From: Chelatococcus sp. HY11
GTDB lineage: Bacteria > Pseudomonadota > Alphaproteobacteria > Rhizobiales > Beijerinckiaceae
Reading direction: 5' to 3'
Assembly (NCBI RefSeq): GCF_018398335.1
Contig: NZ_JAHBRX010000001.1
Location: 1,240,001 to 1,304,000 of the forward strand
DNA: 64,000 bases
In this document: positions 1-8,833 of the stretch, piece after piece
Numbering within the stretch: the first letter of the stretch is position 1
Layout of the letters: every line of letters starts with the position of its first letter
Translations under genes and position numbers: made by a program
The notes under the pieces: model-generated
Database searches by the model: none
What the model was told of the DNA's origin: nothing
What the model saw: only the letters and a program-made list of their open reading frames with translations

Positions 1-387
1 ACCAACTTGCTCTACGGCGACGCCGAGACGCTGGCGGCGGGTGCCCGTGGTGGCGACGATGTCCTGCGCAGCGGCCGCGGCGATGACGAGATGTGGGGCG
101 ATGCCGCCGTGGTCGAGACCGGCGCCGTCACCGGGCGAGACATCTTCGTGTTCGGGCCGGAAAATGGCAAGGACGTCATCCATGACTTCCAATACCGGCA
201 GGACAAGATCGATGTCAGCGCCTATGGATTCCACAATCTCGCCGAGATGCACGGCATGATCAAAGCATATGGCTCCCATGGGGAGAACATTCTCATCGAC
301 TTCGGCGGTGGCAACCAGGTGTTGGTGATCGGCCTGCCCCACCGCGTCTACGGCGAGAGTGACTTCATCTTCGCTGTGGCCGAATAG
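1..387 (+). CDS. C-terminal end of an RTX-type calcium-binding repeat protein (5' end outside window)
   Basis: The frame is already open at base 1, so only the last 128 residues are visible. The first part holds a degenerate glycine/aspartate nonapeptide stretch (GGDD, then GRGDDEMWGD) of the calcium-binding beta-roll type. It is followed by the usual closing block of such proteins: DIFVFGPENGKDVIHDF, then DKIDVS. Proteins with this end are normally exported by type I secretion, with the signal in the last residues; no secretion genes are in view. The catalytic or adhesive part lies upstream of the window, so the function of the whole protein cannot be stated. Confidence 0.8.
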   Translation, partial: TNLLYGDAETLAAGARGGDDVLRSGRGDDEMWGDAAVVETGAVTGRDIFVFGPENGKDVIHDFQYRQDKIDVSAYGFHNLAEMHGMIKAYGSHGENILIDFGGGNQVLVIGLPHRVYGESDFIFAVAE

Positions 388-614
388 TATCGCGCCGGGG
401 TGCCCGCTTGGTGCGTTTCCCAAGCCGATCATCGGGCAAGAGGCCTTTCGAGCTCTTGATAGCGGCCACGCACCGCCCCTCTGGCTTACCCCGGCCGAGG
501 GGGGCGCAGCTTCCCTGAACCGCTTATCAACAGGGACACCCTATCCAGCGTCAGGCAAAAAAAGGCGCTTGCCTTCGCGCTGTGACGTGGCTAAGAACGT
601 CCCGCGAACGAGAT

Positions 615-642
615 TTGTAGAACATTCGCGACCTTGTAAGAT
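615..642 (+). promoter_or_regulatory. Possible housekeeping promoter for tRNA-Gln
   Basis: TTGTAG and TAAGAT stand 16 bases apart about 35 bases before the tRNA gene. A small AACGCT/AGCGTT hairpin with a 5-base loop (644-660) lies between the candidate promoter and the tRNA. Each box matches its consensus at only four of six bases, so this is a weak prediction. Confidence 0.25.
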
Positions 643-677
643 AAACGCTCAAAAAGCGTTATTTTACAATCCCTTGG

Positions 678-751
678 TGGGGGATAGTTTAACGGTAGAA
701 CTGCGGACTCTGACTCCGTTAGTCCTGGTTCGAATCCAGGTCCCCCAGCCA
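678..751 (+). tRNA. tRNA-Gln (anticodon CTG)
   Basis: A full cloverleaf can be folded. The 7-bp acceptor stem is TGGGGGA with TCCCCCA, and the D-arm contains AGTTTAACGGTAGAACT. The anticodon stem encloses the loop CTCTGAC with anticodon CTG at 710-712. The T-arm contains GGTTCGAATCC. The discriminator base is G and CCA is encoded. No integrase gene or repeated 3' end is seen nearby, so nothing suggests use as an integration site here. Confidence 0.97.
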
Positions 752-1063
752 ATTGTAATCATTACGTTTTTCGCGTTTTCTCAGCTGGACCGGAAACGGC
801 ATTTTGAGAGAATTTTGAAAAATCTGTTCTCGTTTCGACCCCTTTCGACCACTCCTCGAGCTTCCTGATAGCGCTCTCCGCCATGGTCACATCGCGGCTC
901 CGATCGTGCGCGTCGAGGGCGGGGGCTATCGCGCGATGGGCACCGCCGCTCTGCCCGCTCCCAGGTTTCACCTCAGCACAGTGGCACCGCGTACAGTGTC
1001 ACCTGAATGCGCTATTCACGTTCCGACTGCGGATCCCTGCCGACAGCGCATGCGGTCGTTAAA
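752..1063. other. Non-coding gap between tRNA-Gln and aacS
   Basis: About 310 bases without a convincing gene. The short open frames here have no recognisable content and no ribosome binding site. It holds the 3' flank of the tRNA gene and the end of the leftward acetoacetyl-CoA synthetase transcript. I see no clear terminator hairpin. Confidence 0.5.
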
Positions 1064-3019
1064 CTACACGCGCAGTTCCGGCCGATCGCGGAACAGATCG
1101 AGTGCTTCGGGATTGGCCAGCGAATCCGCATTTTTCACAGCCCGGCCGTGAACGACGTCGCGCACGGCGAGCTCGGTAATCTTGCCTGATTTTGTCCGTG
1201 GAATATCCGCCACCGCGATGATTTTCGCCGGAACGTGTCGCGGGCTTGCACCGCTGCGGATCGCCGCGCGGATCGCCTGCTGAAGGTCCTCGTCGAGCCT
1301 TGCTCCTTCCGCGAGCCGCACGAAAAGCACGACGCGCACATCGTTGTCCCACTCCTGCCCGATGGCGATCCCCTCCAGCACCTCCGGCATCCGATCGAGC
1401 TGGGCATAGATTTCAGCCGTGCCGATCCGTACGCCGCCGGGGTTGAGGGTCGCGTCCGAACGCCCATGGATCACGATGCCTCCATGCTCCGTCCATTCGG
1501 CGAAGTCGCCATGGCACCACACGCCTGGAAAGCGCTCGAAATAGCTCGCGCGATAGCGGCTTCCATCGGGGTCATTCCAGAAGCCGAGCGGCATGGTGGG
1601 AAAGGCCTTCGCACAGACGAGCTCTCCCTTGCCATGCGTCATGGGGCGGCCGTCGTCGTCCCAAATTTCGATGGCCAGGCCGAGCCCGGGCGCCTGGATC
1701 TCGCCCTTCCACACCGGCGACGTCGGCTCGCCGAGAACGAAGCAGCCGAGGATATCCGTGCCCCCGGACATCGAAACGAGCTGGGCATCGGGCGAGATCG
1801 CGTCATATACATAGTCGAAGCTCTCGGGCGAGAGCGGCGATCCCGTCGAGGCGATAACGCGGACGGTCGACAGATCATAGCTGTCGCGGGGGCGTATGCC
1901 GGCCTTGTGGCAGCTGTCGATGAACTTCGCCGAAGTGCCGAACAGGGTCACGCGCTCGTCCTCGGCATAGTCGAAGAGCACGTTCGGCGAGGGATGAAGC
2001 GGCGAGCCATCGTAGAGGATGATGGTCGCATCGCTAGCCAGGACGGCGGCGAGCCAGTTCCACATCATCCAGCCGCATGTCGTGAAATAAAAGACCCGGT
2101 CCCCGGCGCGAATATCGAAATGCAGGCGGTGCTCCTTCAGATGTTGAAGGAGCGCGCCCCCGGCCCCATGCACGATGCATTTGGGCACCCCCGTGGTTCC
2201 CGATGAAAAGAGAATGTAGAGGGGATGATCAAAGGAAAAACGCGGGAAGCGAATGGCCCGGGACGGAAAGTCCGCGAGCACCTCCGGCAGGTAAATTCCG
2301 TTGGGGATGGTGTCGGCAAGATCCTCGGCCTCGCCGAGATAGGGGACGAGCGCAACCGCCTTGAGACTGGGCAACTGAGCGGCGATCTCCCTTACCTTGT
2401 CACCCACGGCGATGCGTTTGCCGGCGTACCAATAGCCATCGACGGCGAAGAGCACGGTCGGCGTGATCTGCCCGAAGCGATCGACAACGCCGCGGGCGCC
2501 GAAATCCGGCGAGCACGAGGCCCAGGTCGCGCCGAGCGCAGCCGTCGCCAACATCGCCGCGACTGTCTCGGGACGGTTCGGCATCATCGCCGCCACGCGA
2601 TGCCCGGGACCGACACCAAGGCTCTCGAGCCATTGCTGGATACGCGAAACGAGGTTGTGCAAGTCGGCGAAGGAAAGCCTGGCCTCCTCCTTGTCCTCCC
2701 CGCGAAAAACAATGGCCGTGGCATGATCCTGCCGCTGTAGAAGGTTTTCCGCGAAATTGAGCCGCGCGCCGGGAAAGAAAATGGCCCCCGGCATGGTGTC
2801 CTCAGTGAGCACCTCATCGGTGCGCTTGCCCACGACACCGCAGAAGTCCCACAGGGCAGACCAGAAGGCTGCGCGATCCGCGACGGAGAAAGCGTGAAGC
2901 TCGCCATAGGAAGAAAAGGATCGTCCCGCACGCGCGCCGAGAAAACGCATGAAACGCGCAACTGTTGATAGGGACGCTTCCGCCGCATCCGGCGTCCAGA
3001 TCGGTTGCGACGATGTCAT
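1064..3019 (-). CDS. aacS: Acetoacetyl-CoA synthetase (acetoacetate-CoA ligase)
   Basis: A 651-residue ATP-dependent ligase that activates acetoacetate to acetoacetyl-CoA in the cytosol, usually to recover ketone bodies or polyhydroxybutyrate breakdown products. It has the acyl-CoA synthetase (ANL) architecture: the phosphate-binding loop [10 protein letters not shown] near residue 270, [10 protein letters not shown] near 415, an adenylate-binding [15 protein letters not shown] region near 545, and the C-terminal TKSGK with the catalytic lysine near 617. The N-terminal W/F-rich segment typical of acetoacetyl-CoA ligases is present (FWSALWDF). Length fits the family (about 650). Acetyl- or propionyl-CoA synthetase is less likely given the [18 protein letters not shown] region. 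It stands alone, divergent from the AsmA-like gene. Confidence 0.93.
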   Translation of the reverse strand: MTSSQPIWTPDAAEASLSTVARFMRFLGARAGRSFSSYGELHAFSVADRAAFWSALWDFCGVVGKRTDEVLTEDTMPGAIFFPGARLNFAENLLQRQDHATAIVFRGEDKEEARLSFADLHNLVSRIQQWLESLGVGPGHRVAAMMPNRPETVAAMLATAALGATWASCSPDFGARGVVDRFGQITPTVLFAVDGYWYAGKRIAVGDKVREIAAQLPSLKAVALVPYLGEAEDLADTIPNGIYLPEVLADFPSRAIRFPRFSFDHPLYILFSSGTTGVPKCIVHGAGGALLQHLKEHRLHFDIRAGDRVFYFTTCGWMMWNWLAAVLASDATIILYDGSPLHPSPNVLFDYAEDERVTLFGTSAKFIDSCHKAGIRPRDSYDLSTVRVIASTGSPLSPESFDYVYDAISPDAQLVSMSGGTDILGCFVLGEPTSPVWKGEIQAPGLGLAIEIWDDDGRPMTHGKGELVCAKAFPTMPLGFWNDPDGSRYRASYFERFPGVWCHGDFAEWTEHGGIVIHGRSDATLNPGGVRIGTAEIYAQLDRMPEVLEGIAIGQEWDNDVRVVLFVRLAEGARLDEDLQQAIRAAIRSGASPRHVPAKIIAVADIPRTKSGKITELAVRDVVHGRAVKNADSLANPEALDLFRDRPELRV

Positions 3020-3283
3020 GTTTTCTTCCCCATTCTATCGTCGATACCTCGAACTGGTATCTTGCTGGTCAATAAAGCGCCACCTTTCAGCTTCACACAA
3101 TATCTGCCAGAGTGCGCCGCGAGGGCGAGGCGGCTCTCTCATATGGCCGACATCATTGGCCGCTGAGGATTTTTGTTAAGGTTTTCGGGAGGTTAGGCAG
3201 CGATGCTCGCCCTGCCCGGCTGCCTCTAAAGCGATGGGCGATTCGTTCGTCCTGTCTATTGACCCTTTCATTGATTTCTGGTC

Positions 3284-5110
3284 ATGACCCGACGGACTTT
3301 TTTCCTTCTCGCATCGATTTCGTTTGTGCTGGCGCTCGCGGCGGTGACGCCCTGGGCCGTGCCCAGCCTCAGACTCGACCGCGAGGTGGCAGCGCAGGTC
3401 AAACGCGTGACCGGGCTGACGCTGGTCTCGGAGGGTGACGCCACGCTCACCCTGCTGCCGGTCCCGCGGATCACTCTCCCCGACGTGACGCTTCGCGCCG
3501 CCAATGGCGAACGCATGATCTTCGCGCGCCAGCTGCGCGCCGACGTCGATCTGCTCGCCTTTTTCGGATCACGCCGTATCGCGATCGCTGAAGCGACCTT
3601 CGTCGCCCCGGCGGTGCGTCTGCGGCCCTTAACCAGTCCCGATCTGTGGCCCAATCTGCAGCAGCGGCTCAATGACACGAGTGCGCGGTTGACGCCTACA
3701 CGGCTTACACTTTTGCGCGGACAGCTGCTCGATGATGACGACAACGACGTCGCCGATGACATCGACCTTGTCGCCAAATGGTCCCCGCGGGATGATGATC
3801 TCGATTTCCACGGCCGGGCGCGTTGGCGTGGCGAGATTGTGGATTTCCGCGCCATCAATATACAACCGCGCAGTCTGGCGGCCGGACAAAGCTCGCCGGC
3901 CTTTGTCTCGGTGTCGTCACGCCTTCTGTCCGCCTCGCTCCTGGGAACCATCGAGACAATCGAGTCCCTGCGCACGCGCGGCCGCTACAGCCTGAAGAGC
4001 CCCTCGCTGTCCGACGCCGTCGTGTGGCTCGACAAGCCCTTGCCGCTGACCGCCCAGATCGGCAGCTTCGCGCTCAGCGGCGATGGCGATCTTTCATTGC
4101 GCGGCGGATCTATTCCCTCGGCGACCATCGAGCTCGGCAGGAACCCGCTTGAGGGCGCGCTTGTGCTGCGCGTCGAGGGCGACCGTCCCGCTCTGTCTGC
4201 CACAGTCGCGGCGGATACGCTCGATCTCGACCGGCTGCTGCAGCCGCTCACCCCGGTGCGGTCCTCCTGGGGCAGCTGGAGCCGCGAGGCATTCACGCCG
4301 ATGCTTGATAGCGCGGGCATCGACATTCGTCTGTCAGCCAACGCGGCCCGCCTCGGCGCGCTCACCTTCGAGGGCGTCGCCGCCGGGATCATGATGAACG
4401 CAGGCCGCATCGAGGTGTCCGTGGGGCGTGCCGCCCTTGGCCAGGGCACCCTCAAAGGGCGGCTGATCATGACCCAGGCTCAGGCGGCACCTGGCATTGA
4501 TGTCAAACTCACGGGCAGCTTCGACCAGATCGAGGCCGGCGACGTCATCAACGAGGTCTTCGCCAACCGGCGCATTACCGGAGTTGCGCAGGGCCAGCTC
4601 GCGCTTGAGTCCAGCGGTCGCTCGTTCGCCACGCTCGCCAACGAGCTTGGCGGCAAACTCACCCTCAACCTGCGTCAGGGCGAGATCGCCGGTCTCGACC
4701 TGGCCGAAATCGCCAAGCGCGTGCAGGCTCGGCCACTCTCGACCGCGATGGAATGGCGAGGCGGGCGCACTAATTTCGAGCAGATTGGCTTTGGCCTCAC
4801 CATTGCCAACGGCGTCGGCGAAATCACGGACGCCACGATGAACGCGCCCGGCCTGCGCGGCAGTCTCGGTGGGCGGATTGATATCGCGGACCGTCAGTTC
4901 AGTCTGCGCGGCGTCGTGACGGCGCCTACGACCGCCATGCCCGGCAAAGGCTTCCCGCTCGGGATCACCGGGACCTGGGACAGCCCCTCGATCGCTCCCG
5001 ACATCCAGGCGCTCATCGAGCGCTCATCAGTGACGGGGCCACTGTTCGCAGTTCCCGCCGACCGGCGCCCGCGCGGCCCCGCGCGCATCGAAGCCATCAA
5101 GGCACAATAG
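3284..5110 (+). CDS. AsmA-family protein
   Basis: A 608-residue envelope protein with one N-terminal membrane anchor (FFLLASISFVLALAAVTPWA) and a long beta-rich periplasmic part. The N-terminal AsmA pattern is visible: LRLDREVAAQVKRVTG, then LLPVPRITLPDVTL. The C-terminal region (GKLTLNLRQGEIAGLDL, GLTIANGVGEITD, and GSLGGRIDIADRQFSLRG) is the AsmA C-terminal domain. AsmA-like proteins are bridge-like proteins linked to phospholipid transport and outer-membrane homeostasis; a specific role here is inference. It has no close operon partner. The start is the only ATG that keeps the anchor intact. Confidence 0.85.
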   Translation: MTRRTFFLLASISFVLALAAVTPWAVPSLRLDREVAAQVKRVTGLTLVSEGDATLTLLPVPRITLPDVTLRAANGERMIFARQLRADVDLLAFFGSRRIAIAEATFVAPAVRLRPLTSPDLWPNLQQRLNDTSARLTPTRLTLLRGQLLDDDDNDVADDIDLVAKWSPRDDDLDFHGRARWRGEIVDFRAINIQPRSLAAGQSSPAFVSVSSRLLSASLLGTIETIESLRTRGRYSLKSPSLSDAVVWLDKPLPLTAQIGSFALSGDGDLSLRGGSIPSATIELGRNPLEGALVLRVEGDRPALSATVAADTLDLDRLLQPLTPVRSSWGSWSREAFTPMLDSAGIDIRLSANAARLGALTFEGVAAGIMMNAGRIEVSVGRAALGQGTLKGRLIMTQAQAAPGIDVKLTGSFDQIEAGDVINEVFANRRITGVAQGQLALESSGRSFATLANELGGKLTLNLRQGEIAGLDLAEIAKRVQARPLSTAMEWRGGRTNFEQIGFGLTIANGVGEITDATMNAPGLRGSLGGRIDIADRQFSLRGVVTAPTTAMPGKGFPLGITGTWDSPSIAPDIQALIERSSVTGPLFAVPADRRPRGPARIEAIKAQ

Positions 5111-5138
5111 ATAAAAATCAATACTTTATTGATTTCTC

Positions 5139-5936
5139 CTAAACCACCTTGGCATCCCCATGTCTCGCCTTCGTCGCCAGTGACGAAGCGATGACGAGTA
5201 TGGTCACGGCGAGAAGCATCAGGGTGCATAGCGCGTTGATCTCGGGCGAGAGCCCCCTGCGTGCCTTGTTGAAAATCTCGATAGGCAGGGTCGACGTGCC
5301 TGGACCGGTGGTGAAACTCGCGATGACCACATCATCAAGCGAAAGGGTCAGCGCCAGCAGAAATCCGGCACCGACCGATGGCGCGATGAGCGGCAGCGTG
5401 ACCTTGAAGAAAGTGCGCAGGGGCGGTGAGCCGAGGTCCAGCGCGGCCTCCTCGAGGCTGCGGTCGAAGGCGATCAGCCGCGATTGCACGACAACCGCGA
5501 CGAAGCTCATGGTGAAGCTCGTGTGCGCGAGCGTCACGGTCCAGAACCCGCGCCCAATATCCAGCGAAACGAAAAAGAGCAGCAGAGCGAGGCCGGTGAT
5601 CACCTCGGGCATCACCAGCGGCGCATAGACCATGCCGGTGAACAAGGCCCGGCCGCGAAAACGGCCGTGACGCACCAGCGCCAACGCGGCCAGCGTCCCA
5701 AGAACCGTCGCGAGGCTCGCGGAGACGAGCGCGACGCCGATGGAGGTCCACAGTGCGTCGAGGAGCTGTGAATTGTTCCAGACTTCGCTGTACCAGCGTG
5801 TCGAGAAGCCGCCCCACACCGCCACGAGCTGTGAGCCGTTGAACGAGTAGATCACCAGCACGACAAGCGGCAGGTAGAGAAAAACGAAGCCCAGAGTCAG
5901 CACGGTGGTGTCGAGACCGGAGAGGCGGCGGATCAT
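5139..5936 (-). CDS. ABC transporter permease, PotI-type (spermidine/putrescine class)
   Basis: A 265-residue inner-membrane permease with about six membrane helices and the EAA loop that contacts the ATPase (EEAALDLGSPPLRTFFKVTLP, residues near 170). The first helix, VLTLGFVFLYLPLVVLVIYS, is typical of PotC/PotI proteins. Its ATG overlaps the stop of the upstream PotH-like gene (ATGA type), so the two are translationally coupled and form the channel. Neither the ATPase (PotG) nor the binding protein (PotF) is next to them. The divergent polyamine-type genes at 7074-10180 suggest putrescine or a gamma-glutamyl-polyamine precursor as substrate, which is inference. Confidence 0.88.
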   Translation of the reverse strand: MIRRLSGLDTTVLTLGFVFLYLPLVVLVIYSFNGSQLVAVWGGFSTRWYSEVWNNSQLLDALWTSIGVALVSASLATVLGTLAALALVRHGRFRGRALFTGMVYAPLVMPEVITGLALLLFFVSLDIGRGFWTVTLAHTSFTMSFVAVVVQSRLIAFDRSLEEAALDLGSPPLRTFFKVTLPLIAPSVGAGFLLALTLSLDDVVIASFTTGPGTSTLPIEIFNKARRGLSPEINALCTLMLLAVTILVIASSLATKARHGDAKVV

Positions 5937-6892
5937 CGGGCCTGCTCCATCCGGCGCATCTCCATCGACCGATGCAGGGTGATGGGACCGATGATGATAA
6001 CGAGCAGCACGATCGCCACCGCCGAGGCCAGCGGCCAGTCCCTGTTTTTGAAGAACTCGTCCGACAACGTCTTGCCGATCATCAACGTGTCCGTTCCGCC
6101 GAGGAGTTCGGGAATGACATATTCTCCCATGATCGGGATGAAACAGAGCAAGGCCCCCGCGGCGAGACCCGGCAGGGCCAGCGGCAGCGTCACCTTGCGG
6201 AAGCTCCGCCCCGGCCGAGCGCCGAGATCCTCAGCAGCTTCCAGCAACGTCCAGTCGAATTTCTCCAGGGTCGCGAACAGCGGCAGGATCATGAAAGGCA
6301 GATAGCAATAGACGAGGCCAATGAGCACCGCCGTCTCCGTCTGCAACAGTCCGAGCGGCGAACTGGTGAGACCGGCGCCCATCAGCACCGCATCCAGGAG
6401 CCCCTGCGGACGCAAGATGCCGATCCAGGCATAAACGCGGATGAGAAAGCTCATCCAGAACGGCAGGATCACCAGGAGAACAAGGAGCGGCCTCCTATGC
6501 GCAGGAGCCTTCGCCATGGCATAGGCGAAGGGGAAACCAATGACGACGAGTATCGCCGTCGCGGTCGCGGCGATACGAACCGACGACAGCACCGCCTCGC
6601 CGTAGAAGAAATCCTCCATCAATAACAGAAAGTTATCGATGTTCAGGCCTGCAAGGAACGTCGCTATCCCGGCTAATCCCTCGGAGAGGTTCAGTACGGG
6701 CTGGTAGGGCGGCATGGCGCTCGCCGTCTGCGACAGCGACAGCTTGAGCACGATGCCGAAGGGAACAAGAAAGAAGACGAGAAGCCACACATAGGGAACG
6801 GCCGGCACAATCGCTTGCATCAAGCGTCGTGTCCGCTTCTTCGAATGGGGTATCGTCATGTTCGTCCCGGAAGGAAGAATCGGCGCAACCAT
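5933..6892 (-). CDS. ABC transporter permease, PotH-type (spermidine/putrescine class)
   Basis: A 319-residue permease with a long N-terminal tail, about six membrane helices and the EAA loop EAAEDLGARPGRSFRKVTLP near residue 235. It would pair with the overlapping PotI-like permease to form the pore of a type I importer for cationic amines. I used the first ATG, preceded by GGAAGAAG; an ATG at 6859 (MTIPHSKK) is a reasonable alternative. It starts about 180 bases from the divergent glutamine-synthetase-like gene, so a shared regulatory region is likely. Confidence 0.88.
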   Translation of the reverse strand: MVAPILPSGTNMTIPHSKKRTRRLMQAIVPAVPYVWLLVFFLVPFGIVLKLSLSQTASAMPPYQPVLNLSEGLAGIATFLAGLNIDNFLLLMEDFFYGEAVLSSVRIAATATAILVVIGFPFAYAMAKAPAHRRPLLVLLVILPFWMSFLIRVYAWIGILRPQGLLDAVLMGAGLTSSPLGLLQTETAVLIGLVYCYLPFMILPLFATLEKFDWTLLEAAEDLGARPGRSFRKVTLPLALPGLAAGALLCFIPIMGEYVIPELLGGTDTLMIGKTLSDEFFKNRDWPLASAVAIVLLVIIIGPITLHRSMEMRRMEQAR

Positions 6893-7073
6893 TGCTTCTT
6901 CCGAGATTTATAGGCATTGCGGGCGTTAGGGGAGTACCCGCCGCGATCAGAGTTTTGGACGCAATTGCAAGCGTGGGACGGCGGCGGGGTATAGACTACG
7001 GCCATTGACAGCCGCACCGGGCCAACGGTTTTCTGGTCGACGGTCGCAGCGCGAGAAAGACAGCGAAGGAACC

Positions 7074-8474
7074 ATGGCGAAACAGGACAAAAAGGGCACC
7101 AAGCTCCTGCCGAACAATCGCGGGGCTGCCGATATCGCAGCAGCCCGCGCCTTCGTCGATGCGCATGGCATCGAGGATATCGAGTGCTTTGTACCCAATC
7201 AGGCCGGTGTCGCCCGCGGCAAGATGATGCCGTCGGAAAAATTCTTCGGCAGTCCCAATCTCAGCCTGCCAGGCGCCATCTTCTATCAGACCATCTCAGG
7301 TGACTACCCCGACGAGGTCGTGGACAAGGAGCTGCCGACGGACGGCGACCTGATCCTCGAACCCGATCTCTCCACGCTAACCGTCGTGCCATGGGCGAGC
7401 GACCCGACGGCGCAGATCATCCACGACGCCTATTTCCGCGACGGGCGCCCCGTCGAGACGTCGCCTCGGCAGGTGTTGAAGCGCGTTGTCGACATGTACC
7501 GCCAACGCGGCTGGCAACCGATCGTCGCCCCGGAAATCGAGTTCTACCTCGTCAAGCGCAACACCGACCCGGACTATCCGCTGGAGCCGCCGATCGGGCG
7601 TTCCGGCCGGGCCGAGATTGGCCGACAGGCCTATTCGATCGCGGCGGTCAACGAGTTCGATGCCCTGTTCGATCTCATCTACGACTACTCGGAAGCGCAG
7701 GGGCTTGAAATCGACACCCTGATTCACGAGGAAGGCGCGGGCCAGATGGAGATCAACCTCCGTCATGGGGACCCCATCGATCTCGCCGATCAGGTGTTTC
7801 TGTTCAAGCGCACCATTCGCGAGGCCGCGATGGCGCATGACATGTATGCGACCTTCATGGCCAAGCCCATCGCTCATCAGCCGGGCTCGGCCATGCATAT
7901 CCACATGTCAGTGGTCGATGCGGAGACGGGCGCCAATATCTTCACCAATCAGTCTGACGGCCAGCCGACCCAGGAGTTCTTCTCCTATATCGCCGGCCTG
8001 CAGACGCATCTGCCCGCCGCGATGGCGATGCTTGCACCTTATGTGAACTCCTACCGGCGTCTGACGCGCCATTCGACGGCGCCCATCAACACGCGCTGGG
8101 GCTACGACAACCGCACGACCGGCCTCCGGGTCCCACCATCGAGCCCTGAAGCGCGCCGCGTCGAGAACCGTGTCCCCTCCTCCGACGCCAATCCCTATCT
8201 CGCCATCGCGGCCTCGCTCGCCTGCGGCCTTCTCGGTATCGACCGGCGATTGAGACCCGGCGAGCCGGTTCCCGGCTCGGCCTACGACCTCGATCACGAT
8301 CTGCCGCTCGGCCTGCTCGAGGCGGTCGCGGCACTCGAGGAAAGCGAGGCCATGCGCGAGATCCTGGGCGAAAGCTTCGTGCGCGCCTTCACCGCCGTGA
8401 AGCGCTCGGAGTTCGAGACCTTCATGGAAGTCATCAGCCCCTGGGAACGCGAGTACCTGCTGCTCAATGTCTAG
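7074..8474 (+). CDS. Glutamine synthetase family protein, probable gamma-glutamylputrescine synthetase type
   Basis: A 466-residue ligase of the glutamine synthetase fold. Visible catalytic blocks are APEIEFYLV (metal-binding glutamate) near residue 157, NLRHGDP near 228, the ATP/metal loop GSAMHIHMSV near 270, NTRWGYDNRTTGLRVP near 340, and VENRVPSSDANPYLA. The spacing and the PuuA-like C-terminus suggest an amine glutamylating enzyme, not the housekeeping GlnA: the adenylylation tyrosine region of GlnA-I is not recognisable. The start at 7074 is preceded by GAAGGA; an upstream in-frame start at 7005 has none. It is followed by an FAD amine oxidase gene, the next enzyme of the Puu route. Confidence 0.85.
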   Translation: MAKQDKKGTKLLPNNRGAADIAAARAFVDAHGIEDIECFVPNQAGVARGKMMPSEKFFGSPNLSLPGAIFYQTISGDYPDEVVDKELPTDGDLILEPDLSTLTVVPWASDPTAQIIHDAYFRDGRPVETSPRQVLKRVVDMYRQRGWQPIVAPEIEFYLVKRNTDPDYPLEPPIGRSGRAEIGRQAYSIAAVNEFDALFDLIYDYSEAQGLEIDTLIHEEGAGQMEINLRHGDPIDLADQVFLFKRTIREAAMAHDMYATFMAKPIAHQPGSAMHIHMSVVDAETGANIFTNQSDGQPTQEFFSYIAGLQTHLPAAMAMLAPYVNSYRRLTRHSTAPINTRWGYDNRTTGLRVPPSSPEARRVENRVPSSDANPYLAIAASLACGLLGIDRRLRPGEPVPGSAYDLDHDLPLGLLEAVAALEESEAMREILGESFVRAFTAVKRSEFETFMEVISPWEREYLLLNV

Positions 8475-8546
8475 GATCACTCCCTTCAACGATCGTCGGA
8501 GCAAGGTTGGCCTGGAGGCTGAAGGTAAGGCAGCCGGGTACCTCGC

Positions 8547-8669
8547 TGTCATCCCCGGCGTCCCGGAGCGACGGGAAGGGGATCCATAAAGAAGGAGATC
8601 CATGAGCCGGAGCGCTTCATCTTTTTGGACCCCCTTCCCGAGCGGCTTCGCCGCTCGCCGGGGATGACA
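8547..8669. repeat. Intergenic palindromic repeat with two nested inverted arms
   Basis: A 14-bp perfect inverted pair, TGTCATCCCCGGCG (8547-8560) and CGCCGGGGATGACA (8656-8669), encloses a second pair, CGGGAAGGGG (8572-8581) and CCCCTTCCCG (8631-8640). The inner part also holds AGCGGC...GCCGCT. The layout fits an intergenic mosaic element of the REP/ERIC kind. It fills most of the 359 bases between the two Puu-like genes and no gene is seen in it. Confidence 0.7.
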
Positions 8670-8833
8670 CGCGCTGAGAGCTTATCCTCTCAGCTGAATG
8701 TCGATTTCGCCGAAGGCATGATCCGACCGGAGTGAAACGAGGATCGATAAAGTGATACTTCCAATAAAAGAAATTGGCGCGCCGATCTGATGCTTTCAGA
8801 TCAAACGCGCCTCAGGTGACACGCCCGCGATCA

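Noticed and set aside
678-751. tRNA-Gln as an integration site for an island
   Set aside because: No integrase, no repeated tRNA 3' end and no shift in neighbouring gene type were seen.
359-868. A 169-codon plus-strand frame covering the tRNA-Gln region
   Set aside because: It runs through the tRNA gene and non-coding flanks and has no protein-like content.
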